From: Nocardia sp. NBC_01329
Lineage (GTDB): Bacteria; Actinomycetota; Actinomycetes; Mycobacteriales; Mycobacteriaceae
Direction: 5' to 3'
DNA: 64,000 nucleotides
Assembly (NCBI RefSeq): GCF_035956715.1
Contig: NZ_CP108381.1
Coordinates: 4,372,001 to 4,436,000 of the forward strand
The notes under the pieces are model-generated. The model saw only the letters and a list, made by a program, of their open reading frames with translations, searched no databases and was not told where the DNA came from. The position numbers and the translations under genes are program-made. Positions within the stretch are counted from its first letter, which is position 1. Every line of letters starts with the position of its first letter. Positions 16,532 to 25,286 of the stretch are shown piece after piece.

Positions 16532-17812
16532 TCAGGCCGACTTGTCGCGGCGCTCCGGACGCTCCCGCTTGCGCGGCACGATGGTGGGCAGCACATTGTC
16601 GTTCACGGTATCCGCGTCGACGACGACCTTGGCCACATCGTCGCGGCTCGGGATATCGAACATCACCTGCTGCAGGACTTCCTCCATGATGGCGCGCAGA
16701 CCACGTGCGCCGGTACCGCGCAGAATGGCCTGATCGGCCACGGCCTCGAGCGCGTCACGGGTGAACTCCAGATCTACGCCGTCCATCTCGAACAGCCGGA
16801 TGTACTGCTTCACCAGGGCGTTCTTCGGTTCGGACAGGATCTTCACCAGCGAGTCCTTGTCCAGGTTGGTCACCGAAGCCACCACCGGCAACCGGCCGAT
16901 GAACTCGGGGATCAGACCGAACTTGATCAGATCCTCCGGCATCACCTCGGAGAAATGATCGGTGGTGTCGATCTCGGCCTTCGACCGCACCTCGGCACCG
17001 AACCCGATACCGCGGTGACCCGTACGGTCGGAGATGATCTTCTCCAGACCCGCGAACGCGCCCGCCACGATGAACAACACGTTGGTGGTGTCGATCTGGA
17101 TGAACTCCTGATGCGGATGCTTGCGCCCACCCTGCGGCGGCACACTCGCCTGGGTGCCCTCCAGGATCTTCAGAAGCGCCTGCTGCACACCCTCACCGGA
17201 GACATCCCGAGTGATCGACGGGTTCTCGCTCTTACGCGCGATCTTGTCGACCTCGTCGATGTAGATGATCCCGGTCTCGGCGCGCTTGACGTCGTAATCG
17301 GCGGCCTGGATGAGTTTGAGGAGAATGTTCTCGACGTCCTCACCCACGTAACCGGCTTCGGTGAGCGCGGTGGCATCGGCGATCGCGAACGGCACATTCA
17401 GCATTTTCGCCAGCGTCTGCGCCAGATAGGTCTTACCGCAACCGGTGGGACCGAGCATCAGAATATTGGACTTCGCCAACTCGACGCTTTCCCCGCGCGC
17501 GTCACGACCCTTGTCGCCGGCCTGAATACGCTTGTAATGGTTGTACACCGCGACCGCGAGCGTGCGTTTGGCTGTGTCCTGCCCGATTACGTAGTTCTCC
17601 AGGAAATCCCGGATCTCCGCGGGTTTGGGCAACTCATCGAGTTTGACCTCGCTGGATTCGGCCAGCTCCTCTTCGATGATCTCGTTGCACAGATCGATGC
17701 ACTCGTCGCAGATGTACACCCCTGGTCCCGCAATGAGCTTCTTGACCTGCTTCTGGCTCTTTCCGCAGAACGAGCATTTGAGCAGATCGCCGCCGTCGCC
17801 GATGCGCGCCAT
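16532..17812 (-). CDS. clpX: ClpX, ATP-dependent unfoldase of the Clp protease
   Basis: 426 residues, the same length as M. tuberculosis ClpX. The N-terminal zinc-binding domain shows CSFCGKSQ and ICDECIDLC. The AAA+ module has Walker A GPTGCGKTYLAQ, Walker B IIYIDEVDKI, the pore loop GYVGEDV and sensor 2 GARGLRAIMEE. It recognises tagged substrates, unfolds them with ATP and feeds ClpP1P2. The ATG at 17812 (MARIGDGG) is the conserved start. It lies 361 bases downstream of clpP2, a gap long enough for a separate promoter. Confidence 0.97.
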   Translation of the reverse strand: MARIGDGGDLLKCSFCGKSQKQVKKLIAGPGVYICDECIDLCNEIIEEELAESSEVKLDELPKPAEIRDFLENYVIGQDTAKRTLAVAVYNHYKRIQAGDKGRDARGESVELAKSNILMLGPTGCGKTYLAQTLAKMLNVPFAIADATALTEAGYVGEDVENILLKLIQAADYDVKRAETGIIYIDEVDKIARKSENPSITRDVSGEGVQQALLKILEGTQASVPPQGGRKHPHQEFIQIDTTNVLFIVAGAFAGLEKIISDRTGHRGIGFGAEVRSKAEIDTTDHFSEVMPEDLIKFGLIPEFIGRLPVVASVTNLDKDSLVKILSEPKNALVKQYIRLFEMDGVDLEFTRDALEAVADQAILRGTGARGLRAIMEEVLQQVMFDIPSRDDVAKVVVDADTVNDNVLPTIVPRKRERPERRDKSA

Positions 17813-18173
17813 CTCGTGGGTCCCTACTTCCTTGTTCGCGTGCAACCATCCGTCCAGCTTCCAGCCGACCGCCGCCTGCGGTGGAGCGAATCCGGATCGA
17901 TCACCCGGATAGAAGGGCGGTGCTGTCAACCGGGAACAAAGGTCCCTGGGTTTGACCGTACCCGGTGTGTGCGATGGAGGTCGACAACTCGGGCAGGTTT
18001 CTCGTCGCGGTTGTGCGGGGATTCACGCGGATACCGCGTCGCGGCACGTTTTCTCCGATACCGGACCACCCGGGGTGTGTCGGGAAACGTCGCGTGGAAT
18101 CACCGCGGCCGGGGCCCGCTGCCCCGACCGGTCCGGCGTACCACTCACGCGGCGCGCCGGACCCGGATACGCC
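17813..18173. other. Gap between clpP2 and clpX
   Basis: No credible gene on either strand. The region presumably carries a clpX promoter. A loose palindrome, GGGAACAAAGGTCCC, lies near 17932-17946. It has 4-bp outer arms and no confident regulator match. Confidence 0.45.
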
Positions 18174-18839
18174 TCACTTCTGGGCGCTGAGCTTGCGGTA
18201 GTCGAACACCGTATCGATGATCCCGTACTCCTTGGCATCCTCGGCCGTCAGGATCTTGTCACGGTCGGTGTCCTTGCGGATGACCTCTGCGTCCTTGCCC
18301 GTGTGCCGGGCCAGGGTGGCCTCCATCAACCGGCGCATCCGCTCGATCTCGGCCGCCTGGATCTCCAGATCCGAAACCTGCCCCTGGATACCGCCCTCGA
18401 CCGACGGCTGATGGATCAGCACGCGCGCATTGGGCAGGCAGGCACGCTTACCGGGGGTGCCGGCCGCCAGCAGCACCGCCGCCGCCGAAGCCGCCTGCCC
18501 GAGGCAGACGGTCGCGACATCGGCACGCACGTATTGCATGGTGTCGTAGATCGCCATCAGCGAGGTGAACGAACCACCCGGCGAATTGATGTACATCGTG
18601 ATATCACGATCGGGATCCAGCGATTCGAGCACCAGCAGCTGCGCCATGATGTCGTTGGCCGACGCGTCGTCGACCTGCACGCCGAGGAAGATGATGCGTT
18701 CCTCGAACAGCTTGTTGTACGGGTTGGATTCCTTGACGCCGAAACTCGAATGCTCGATGAACGACGGCAGGATGTAGCGCGACTGCGGGCCCGCCGGGGC
18801 GATACCGCCGAGGCCACGAGAATCGTTCGGATTGGCCAT
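18174..18839 (-). CDS. clpP2: ClpP2 protease subunit
   Basis: A 221-residue serine protease subunit. The nucleophile Ser is in CLGQAASAAAVLLAAG, the His in NARVLIHQPSV, and the acidic residue in the DRDKILTAEDAKEYG region. In mycobacteria ClpP1 and ClpP2 heptamers stack into a mixed tetradecamer capped by ClpX or ClpC1. The start MANPNDSRG is chosen because upstream codons are non-conserved and overlap the clpP1 end. It lies 76 bases downstream of clpP1 and is probably co-transcribed. Confidence 0.95.
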   Translation of the reverse strand: MANPNDSRGLGGIAPAGPQSRYILPSFIEHSSFGVKESNPYNKLFEERIIFLGVQVDDASANDIMAQLLVLESLDPDRDITMYINSPGGSFTSLMAIYDTMQYVRADVATVCLGQAASAAAVLLAAGTPGKRACLPNARVLIHQPSVEGGIQGQVSDLEIQAAEIERMRRLMEATLARHTGKDAEVIRKDTDRDKILTAEDAKEYGIIDTVFDYRKLSAQK

Positions 18840-18915
18840 ATTCGTCTCCAAGTCTGTGAGTGAGCTGTCCGCCGGACGGATTCGCGAACCCCGGGCCGGA
18901 TTCACGAACGCCGCC

Positions 18916-19530
18916 CTAGTTGCTGCCCGTGCCGCCCGCCTGGCGCGCATTGGTGATCACACGGTCGATGAAGCCGTACTCCAGCGCCTGGTCGGGCGTG
19001 AACCAGCGGTCGCGGTCGGCGTCGGCATTGATCTGCTCCACCGGCTTGCCGGTGTGCATCGCCTGCAACTCGTTCAGCTCACGCTTGGTATAAGCGAACT
19101 GCTCGGCCATGATCGCGATATCCGCGGCGGAACCGCCGATACCGGCGGACGGCTGATGCATCATGATCCGGGTGTGCGGCAGCGCGAAACGCTTTCCCGG
19201 CGCGCCCGCGGTCAGCAAGAACTGCCCCATGGACGCGGCCAGACCCATCGCGGTGGTCGCGATATCGCATTCGGCGTACTGCATGGTGTCGTAGATCGCC
19301 ATACCCGCGTTCACCGACCCGCCGGGCGAGTTGATGTAAAGCGAAATATCTTTGGTCGGGTCCTCCGCCGACAGCAGCAGGATCTGCGCGCAAATCTTGT
19401 TCGCGATGTCATCGTCGACCTGGGTGCCGAGAAAGATGATGCGCTCTCGCAGCAGGCGCTCGTACACAGAATCGCTGAGATTGAGCCCAGCGGTCGGAGC
19501 TGTCATGACCTCGGCTTGGTTGATTGTCAC
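18916..19530 (-). CDS. clpP1: ClpP1 protease subunit
   Basis: A 204-residue subunit (GTG start at 19530; the ATG at 19506 is a possible alternative). The catalytic Ser is in TAMGLAASMGQFLL, the His in TRIMMHQPSAGIGG, and the Asp in DADRDRWFTP. It partners ClpP2; both are essential in M. tuberculosis. The gene heads the clpP1-clpP2 unit, with a ClgR-type box 87 bases upstream, as expected for stress-induced clp genes in actinobacteria. Confidence 0.95.
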   Translation of the reverse strand: MTINQAEVMTAPTAGLNLSDSVYERLLRERIIFLGTQVDDDIANKICAQILLLSAEDPTKDISLYINSPGGSVNAGMAIYDTMQYAECDIATTAMGLAASMGQFLLTAGAPGKRFALPHTRIMMHQPSAGIGGSAADIAIMAEQFAYTKRELNELQAMHTGKPVEQINADADRDRWFTPDQALEYGFIDRVITNARQAGGTGSN

Positions 19531-19616
19531 GGATACCTGCCTTCTCTCGCCGGCTCGTTGCTGTCACAAACATTAACGAAGCAGGGCGGCACCGAACTCC
19601 CGGTACCACCCCGATT

Positions 19617-19627
19617 CGCTCAGAGCG
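19617..19627. promoter_or_regulatory. ClgR-type operator upstream of clpP1
   Basis: CGCTCAGAGCG fits the core I recall for the actinobacterial ClgR site, CGCTnAnAGCG, at all fixed positions. ClgR activates clpP1P2 and clpC in Streptomyces, Corynebacterium and Mycobacterium. No clgR gene is present in this window. Confidence 0.6.
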
Positions 19628-19660
19628 CAATATTGATGGCGCCGCCTCCGGCGACGCATG

Positions 19661-19751
19661 GTCGGGGCCCTCGTGACCCCGGTTCTTCACTCCTACGCTC
19701 AGTCGCTGCGCTCCTTCGCTTCGTCGCTCCAGAACCGGGGCGGGCCCCGAC
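19661..19751. repeat. Dispersed 91-bp hairpin repeat, copy 3
   Basis: Identical in length and arm sequences to the copies at 7479 and 7601. The GACCATCCG tail follows at 19762-19779. It lies between the tig 3' end and the clpP1 promoter, so here it could stop tig transcription before the clp operon. Confidence 0.8.
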
Positions 19752-20005
19752 CACGAATGCTGACCATCCGGAGTAGACGAAAGGTTCGCACGGAGGTGCG
19801 CATCCACCGAGCTGGGCGTGCCCACAGCACTGTAGGTGCTCAAAGGGTTCCCGGCGGGTGACCGACCGGACGCGCTGCGGGGACGACGAAGCCCCGGCCC
19901 CCTCGGCGTGCGCGTACCGGTGACAGTCCTCGATCGTGTTCTGTCTCCGGATGGCCAACACCGCCTCAGGTCCCAGGGCTTCCCGTACGCAAATCCTCGA
20001 GTGGT
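19752..20005. other. Non-coding tail of repeat copy 3
   Basis: No gene seen. At 19823-19843 lies the 21-base box containing AGCACTGTAGGTGCT (5-bp inverted arms), which matches the box at 7940-7960 except for three bases. The rest separates the repeat from the tig stop. Confidence 0.55.
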
Positions 20006-21388
20006 TTACTCCTCGTCCGCGGAGTCCTCGGTCGCCTCGTCGGCGGCGTCGGATTCCTTGGCGTTGCCGAACATCTCGTCGGTGTCGACCTTGTTGCCCT
20101 CGGAATCGGTGACAGTCACCCGGCCGACAACTTCCGCCAGGGCCTTGCCGCGACGGACGTCGGCGAATACGGCGCCGAGCTGGCCGGCCTGCTGCACCTG
20201 CTGGATGAACTGCTCGGGGGCCATTCCATAGCGCTGGGCCTGGAACAGGATGCGCTCGGTGAGCTCTTCCTGGCCTACCTGGGTGCCCTCGGCCTCGGCG
20301 ACCGCGTCCAGCAGCAGCTGGGTCTTCACCGACTTCTCCGCGGCTTCCTTGGTATCGGCGTCGAACTCCTCGCGGCTCGAGCCCTGCTCTTCCAGCGCCT
20401 CGGCGAACTTGGCCTCGTCGTGGTCGAAACCGTGGATCGCGTCGTGTTCCACGGCGTCGATCTCGGCCTTCACCACGGCCTCGGGCAACGGCACCTCGAC
20501 GCTGTCGAGCAGCTGCTCGAGCACCTTGTCGCGGATATCGCCGGCCTGCTGCACCTTCTTGACCCGCTCGACACGCGACCGCAGATCGTCCTTCAGCTCG
20601 TCGATGGTGTCGAATTCACTCGCGAGCTGGGCGAATTCGTCGTCGGCCTCGGGCAGTTCACGTTCCTTGACCGAACCGAGGGTCACCGTGATGACGGCTT
20701 CCCGGCCGGCGTGGTCGCCCGCGACCAGGGTGGAGGTGAACTCCTTGGACTCTCCGGCCGACAGCCCGATCAGGCTCTCGTCCAGGCCCTCGATGAGCTG
20801 ACCGGACCCGACCTCGTGCGACAGACCGGTGGTCGCGGCCTCCGGCACCTCGTCACCGTCGACGGTGGCGGACAGATCGATGGAGACGAAATCGCCGTCC
20901 TGGACGGCACGCTCGACACTGTTCAGGGTGCCGAAACGCTGGCGCAGCGACTGCAGCTGCTCATCGATATCGGCATCGGTGATCTCGAGGGCATCCACCG
21001 TCACGGTGATGGTGCTGTAGTCCTCGGGCAGGGTGATCTCCGGCCGGACATCCACCTCGGCGGTGAAAGCCAGCTCCTGGCCGTCCTCGATCTTGGTGAT
21101 CTCGATCTCCGGCTGGCCGATGACCTTCACGTCGGAGGTGGTGACGGCCTCGCTGTAGCGGCCGGGCAGGGCGTCGTTGACGACCTGCTCCAGGACCGCG
21201 CCACGGCCCAGGCGCGCCTCGAGCAGCTTGGCCGGCGCCTTGCCCGGACGGAAGCCGGGAATGCGCACCTGCTTGGCCAGGGCCTTGTAGGCGCGATCGA
21301 AGTCCGGCTTCAGCTCCTCGAAGGGCACCTCGACATTGATCCGGACCCGGGTCGGGCTCAGCTGCTCGACGGTGCTCTTCACGGACAT
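20006..21388 (-). CDS. tig: Trigger factor chaperone
   Basis: A 460-residue protein. The N-terminal ribosome-binding signature GFRPGKAP is present, followed by an FKBP-like PPIase domain (VQDGDFVSIDLSATVDG onward) and a long helical C-terminal substrate-binding arm. The C terminus is a low-complexity acidic tail (DAADEATEDSADEE), common in actinobacteria. Trigger factor binds at the ribosome exit tunnel and protects nascent chains. The ATG at 21388 has a GAGGAG site. It precedes the clpP1-clpP2-clpX block on the same strand, a conserved actinobacterial arrangement. Confidence 0.96.
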   Translation of the reverse strand: MSVKSTVEQLSPTRVRINVEVPFEELKPDFDRAYKALAKQVRIPGFRPGKAPAKLLEARLGRGAVLEQVVNDALPGRYSEAVTTSDVKVIGQPEIEITKIEDGQELAFTAEVDVRPEITLPEDYSTITVTVDALEITDADIDEQLQSLRQRFGTLNSVERAVQDGDFVSIDLSATVDGDEVPEAATTGLSHEVGSGQLIEGLDESLIGLSAGESKEFTSTLVAGDHAGREAVITVTLGSVKERELPEADDEFAQLASEFDTIDELKDDLRSRVERVKKVQQAGDIRDKVLEQLLDSVEVPLPEAVVKAEIDAVEHDAIHGFDHDEAKFAEALEEQGSSREEFDADTKEAAEKSVKTQLLLDAVAEAEGTQVGQEELTERILFQAQRYGMAPEQFIQQVQQAGQLGAVFADVRRGKALAEVVGRVTVTDSEGNKVDTDEMFGNAKESDAADEATEDSADEE

Positions 21389-21627
21389 GCTCCTCGTTCT
21401 CGTCGGTTCGTTTTCGCCGGCCCGCACGATATCCGTGCTGGTGGCCGGGTGATTGCGCGTGGTCTGGCGACGACGCGCGGGTACGCGCCCTCGGCGTACC
21501 GTCCGAAGCGGCGAGCACCTGCGGTTTCACGCGCTCGGGATACGCATCCCGACCAGGGTAGTTGACCGGGCTGGACGCCGGTCACCCGGTGGGTGCGCAG
21601 CTGTGACGCGCGGTCGGCGCCGGAAAC

Positions 21628-22197
21628 TCAGTTCTGCGGAACGGCCACCGCGTCGGTGACGAACACCAGCGTTTCGTTCGGCTTCACCCCGTTGCCCCCG
21701 GCTCCGTAACCCAGGTCGGGCGGGACGATCAGCAACCGCCGGGCACCCTGCTGGACCCCCTCGAGGCCCTGTTCCCATCCGGGGATCACCATTCCGTCGC
21801 CGAGGGTGAGTTCGAAGGGTTCGCCGCGATCGAACGACGAGTCGAGCTGTTGTCGGTCCGACCAGGTGACCAGCGCGTAGTTCATGGTCAGCTGCTGTCC
21901 GGAGGCCGCACCGGGTCCGGATCCCGGGACCAGATCCTTGACCACCAGTTGTTTCGGCGGGTCGCAGTCGTCGGGAATGGTGATCTGCGGGACCTCGCCG
22001 AAGCCTCCTTTCACCTCGATATCGTCGGCCACGCATTCGCGGCCTTTCGATTCGGAGGGTGCGACCTGTCCGCCCGGCTGATCGGCCGCCGTGCTGGTTG
22101 TCGCGGTACCGCCGGTGTCGTCCGAGCCGCAGCCGGTGAGGCCGAACGCGGCCGCGCCGACGGCGGCGACAGCGATGATCCTGCCGATTGTCTGCAT
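21628..22197 (-). CDS. FKBP-type peptidyl-prolyl isomerase lipoprotein
   Basis: A 189-residue protein. The signal sequence ends in a lipobox (GLTGC, Cys about residue 23), so the mature protein is membrane-anchored outside the cell. The C-terminal ~110 residues form an FKBP domain: GQQLTMNYALVTWS, IPGWEQGLEGVQQGARRLLIVPP and LGYGAGG. It probably assists folding of exported proteins. The ATG at 22197 gives the right signal-peptide length. It is divergent from phosphoketolase, and the shared upstream region holds two tandem palindromic repeats. Confidence 0.9.
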   Translation of the reverse strand: MQTIGRIIAVAAVGAAAFGLTGCGSDDTGGTATTSTAADQPGGQVAPSESKGRECVADDIEVKGGFGEVPQITIPDDCDPPKQLVVKDLVPGSGPGAASGQQLTMNYALVTWSDRQQLDSSFDRGEPFELTLGDGMVIPGWEQGLEGVQQGARRLLIVPPDLGYGAGGNGVKPNETLVFVTDAVAVPQN

Positions 22198-22304
22198 GCG
22201 CCGCACCCTACCGCCGCCGCATCGGACACTCGGGCGCGACGACTTCTTTCGTGTGGAGGTGATCGGGTCCGCGGTCGGGGCGAGCATCGCGGTGCGGTCG
22301 CCGG

Positions 22305-22354
22305 GTCTGTCCGTGCGCGAGCGCACCGCGTCTGTCCGTGCGCGAGCGCACCGC
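22305..22354. repeat. Two perfect tandem 25-bp repeats with internal palindrome
   Basis: Units 22305-22329 and 22330-22354 are identical. Each contains GTGCGCGAGCGCAC, 6-bp perfect arms around GA. They sit in the 258-base divergent region, 108 bases from the FKBP start and 102 bases before the phosphoketolase start. Tandem palindromes at this spacing resemble a paired operator. Confidence 0.75.
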
Positions 22355-22455
22355 CGTCGAGACATATCGCGGCACACCTCCAGCTATCGTGGTGTCTGCC
22401 CGCGCTCGGCGTGCGGGCAGCCCGGTGCGACCACGACCTCCAGGAGGTTCGGCGT

Positions 22456-24918
22456 ATGACGCAGTTGGCGAGTGCAGGTGGGGATACCGGAGCCGACAAT
22501 ATGGGCGGTGACGGTGCGGAATCCGTCGCACCCGAGCCCTATGTGCTGTCGACGACGGCATCGGGTCCGTTGGATCCCGACGAGCTGGAGACCCTGGACG
22601 CGTGGTGGCGGGCAGCCAACTATCTGTCGGTCGGTCAGATCTATCTGATGGGTAATCCGCTGGTGCGCGAACCGCTGGTGCGCGAGCACATCAAACCCCG
22701 CCTGCTCGGCCACTTCGGTACCGTACCGGGCCTGAATCTGGTGTGGGTGCACGCGAATCGGCAGATCACAGCACGGGACCTGAACGCGGTGTTCGTCGCC
22801 GGGCCCGGGCACGGCGGCCCCGGCCCCAACGCATGCGCGTGGCTGGAGGGCACCTACTCCGAGCTCTACAGCCACGTGCCCCGCGACGGCGAGGGTATGC
22901 GGGCGCTGTTCGCCCAGTTCTCCTTTCCCGGAGGTGTGCCCAGTCACTGCGCGCCGGAGACACCCGGGTCTTTCCACGAGGGCGGGGAGCTGGGCTATTC
23001 ACTGCTGCACGCGTTCGGGGCAGCCCTGGACAATCCGGATCTGACAGTCTTCTGCGTGGTCGGCGACGGTGAGGCCGAAACCGGTCCGCTGGCGGGTAGC
23101 TGGCACAGCAACAAGTTCTTGAACCCGGCGCGTGACGGCGCGGTGCTGCCGATTCTCGCGCTCAACGAATACAAGATCGCCAACCCGACCCTGCTGGCCC
23201 GCATTCCGGAGACCGAACTCGTCTCGCTGCTGCGCGGTTACGGCTATGAACCGCTGCTCGTGGCCGGGAAAGATCCGGCCCAGGTGCATCAGGATATGGC
23301 CGGGGCGATGGACGCCTGCCTCGAACGCATCGCGCAGATCCAGCGCGCCGCCCGGGACGGCTCCGATCCGACGCGGCCGCGGTGGCCGATGATCGTGCTC
23401 CGGACGCCGAAGGGCTGGACCGGACCGCCGGTGGTGGACGGAAAGCCGGTGGAGGGCACCTTCCGCGCGCATCAGGTTCCGTTGCCCGCGGTCCGCGACG
23501 ATGCCGCGCACCGTTCGGTGCTCGAGCAGTGGCTGCATTCCTATCGCCCTGAGGAACTGTTCGACGAAGCGGGCGCGCCGGTCTCGGAGTTGCGGCGGCT
23601 GGTACCGGCCGGCACGCGGCGGATGAGCGCGAACCCGGTGGCCAACGGGGGCACGCTGGTCCGCGATCTACGGTTGCCCGATTGGCGTGCGCACGCGGTG
23701 GACGTCCCCGAGCCGGGCGGGGCAGTCCACGAGGCGACCCGGGTGCTCGGCGGCTGGTTGCGCGAGGTCACCGTAGCCAATCCCGATAACTTCCTGACCT
23801 TCGCGCCCGACGAGCTGGTCAGTAACCGGCTGCAGGACATCCTCGAGGTCACCGGCCGCAACTGGCAGGAGGAGTTCGGCGTCCACGACGAGAAACTGGA
23901 CCGGGCCGGGCGGGTGATAGAGGTGCTGTCCGAGCATATGTGCCAAGGCCTGCTGGAGGGGTACCTGCTGACCGGCCGCCACGGAGTCTTCACCTGTTAC
24001 GAGGCCTTCGTCCACATCGTGGACGCCATGTTCAATCAGCACGCGAAATGGCTCGACGCGAGTGCCGCGGTGCCCTGGCGGCAACCGCTGGCCAGCCTGA
24101 ACTACCTGCTCTCTTCGCATGTGTGGCGGCAGGACCACAACGGGTTCACCCACCAGGATCCCGGTTTCCTCGATGTGGTGCTGAACAAGAAACCGGAGAT
24201 CGTGCGGGTGTACCTGCCACCGGACGCGAACACCCTGTTGTCGGTATACGACCACTGCCTGCGCTCACGACACTATGTGAACGTGGTGGTGGCCGGTAAA
24301 CAACCGCAGCCGGATTGGCTGTCCGCCAACGAGGCCGCACTGCACTGTGCCCGGGGAATCGGGATATGGGACTGGGCGGGCCACCGGGACGAACCGGCCA
24401 CCACACCCGACGCGGTCCTCGCCTGCGCCGGTGACGTACCGACCCTGGAAACCCTTGCCGCCGCGGCCATCCTGCGTGAACATCTGCCGTGGTTGCGGGT
24501 GCGGGTGGTGAACGTGGTCGATCTGATGCGGCTGCTGCCGGCCGGAGAACATCCGCACGGGCTCGCGGACAGCGAATTCGACACGCTGTTCACCCGCGAC
24601 TCCCCGGTGATCTTCGCCTTCCACGGCTATCCGTGGCTGATCCACCGACTCACCTACCGACGCACCAATCACGCCGGGTTGCACGTGCGCGGATACAAGG
24701 AGCGGGGCACCACCACCACGCCCTTCGATATGGTCATGTTGAACGACCTCGACCGATACCACCTGGTCATGGACGTCATCGACCGGGTCCCGGCGCTGCG
24801 TCAGCAGGCGGCGGGCCTGCGCCAGGAGATGGTGGACGCGCGCCTGCGGGCCCGGACCTGGACCCGGGAGCACGGCGACGACATTCCCGAAGTGGCGAAT
24901 TGGCGCTGGCCCGGTTAG
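22456..24918 (+). CDS. xfp: Phosphoketolase (xylulose-5-/fructose-6-phosphate)
   Basis: An 820-residue thiamine diphosphate enzyme. It cleaves xylulose 5-phosphate and/or fructose 6-phosphate with phosphate to acetyl phosphate plus an aldose phosphate. GPGHGGPGPNACAWLEGTYSE and the ThDP-binding VVGDGEAETGPLAGSWHSNKF match the family, as do HQDPGFLDVV and the C-terminal RGTTTTPFDMVMLNDLDRYHL. The ATG at 22456 follows a CAGGAGG ribosome site; upstream codons in the long open frame are antisense to the FKBP gene and rejected. Which sugar phosphate is preferred cannot be told. A paired palindromic repeat lies upstream. Confidence 0.95.
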   Translation: MTQLASAGGDTGADNMGGDGAESVAPEPYVLSTTASGPLDPDELETLDAWWRAANYLSVGQIYLMGNPLVREPLVREHIKPRLLGHFGTVPGLNLVWVHANRQITARDLNAVFVAGPGHGGPGPNACAWLEGTYSELYSHVPRDGEGMRALFAQFSFPGGVPSHCAPETPGSFHEGGELGYSLLHAFGAALDNPDLTVFCVVGDGEAETGPLAGSWHSNKFLNPARDGAVLPILALNEYKIANPTLLARIPETELVSLLRGYGYEPLLVAGKDPAQVHQDMAGAMDACLERIAQIQRAARDGSDPTRPRWPMIVLRTPKGWTGPPVVDGKPVEGTFRAHQVPLPAVRDDAAHRSVLEQWLHSYRPEELFDEAGAPVSELRRLVPAGTRRMSANPVANGGTLVRDLRLPDWRAHAVDVPEPGGAVHEATRVLGGWLREVTVANPDNFLTFAPDELVSNRLQDILEVTGRNWQEEFGVHDEKLDRAGRVIEVLSEHMCQGLLEGYLLTGRHGVFTCYEAFVHIVDAMFNQHAKWLDASAAVPWRQPLASLNYLLSSHVWRQDHNGFTHQDPGFLDVVLNKKPEIVRVYLPPDANTLLSVYDHCLRSRHYVNVVVAGKQPQPDWLSANEAALHCARGIGIWDWAGHRDEPATTPDAVLACAGDVPTLETLAAAAILREHLPWLRVRVVNVVDLMRLLPAGEHPHGLADSEFDTLFTRDSPVIFAFHGYPWLIHRLTYRRTNHAGLHVRGYKERGTTTTPFDMVMLNDLDRYHLVMDVIDRVPALRQQAAGLRQEMVDARLRARTWTREHGDDIPEVANWRWPG

Positions 24919-24925
24919 TCACGCG

Positions 24926-24940
24926 CCGGCCCACGGCCGG
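24926..24940. terminator. Small stem-loop after phosphoketolase
   Basis: CCGGCC/GGCCGG, a 6-bp perfect stem with a 3-base loop, 8 bases after the stop. Possible weak terminator. Confidence 0.4.
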
Positions 24941-24969
24941 TAGCGAACTGCCTTGCCGCGCCGACCGGG

Positions 24970-25007
24970 CTCCGTGACGATCACACAGCTCCGCGACGAT
25001 CACACAG
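24970..25007. repeat. Tandem 19-bp repeat
   Basis: Two units, CTCCGTGACGATCACACAG and the same with one change (T to C at unit position 6). The first unit contains GTGA-CGA-TCAC. Located in the 368-base gap between phosphoketolase and the secreted-protein gene, which holds no other gene. Function unknown. Confidence 0.6.
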
Positions 25008-25145
25008 AAGACCACGCCGGAAGCCGGCGCCATTCGGACCGCTCGCCGGAGAAGGCGCGAATTATGCGGTGCGCGACCATCCGTGGCAGCTCACGCTGAT
25101 CGACCGTTCGGTTGCAGCCGACCCGAGGGCTATGGCCCTTCCCTT

Positions 25146-25161
25146 TTCCCAATTCTGGGAA
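25146..25161. promoter_or_regulatory. TTCCC-N6-GGGAA motif, upstream of secreted protein
   Basis: Exact TTCCC AATTCT GGGAA, extended by one T/A pair on each side. It lies 125 bases before the ATG at 25287. It is one of seven such sites in the window, the others mostly near ESX genes. Confidence 0.6.
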
Positions 25162-25194
25162 ATGCATACTCGCTTATTCAAACACTCGTGTACC

Positions 25195-25215
25195 GTACCG
25201 TTAGACAGCGGCACA
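25195..25215. promoter_or_regulatory. CCGYT-N4-ARCGG motif, upstream of secreted protein
   Basis: CCGTT AGAC AGCGG within a 21-base context beginning GTACCG and ending GGCACA that is shared with other sites. It lies 71 bases before the secreted-protein ATG. Confidence 0.55.
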
Positions 25216-25286
25216 TAGAACTACGGGCCCTCACATAGCGACTCACCGTAGAAGTTCTATCCGCGAGAAATGAAACGGAGCACACC

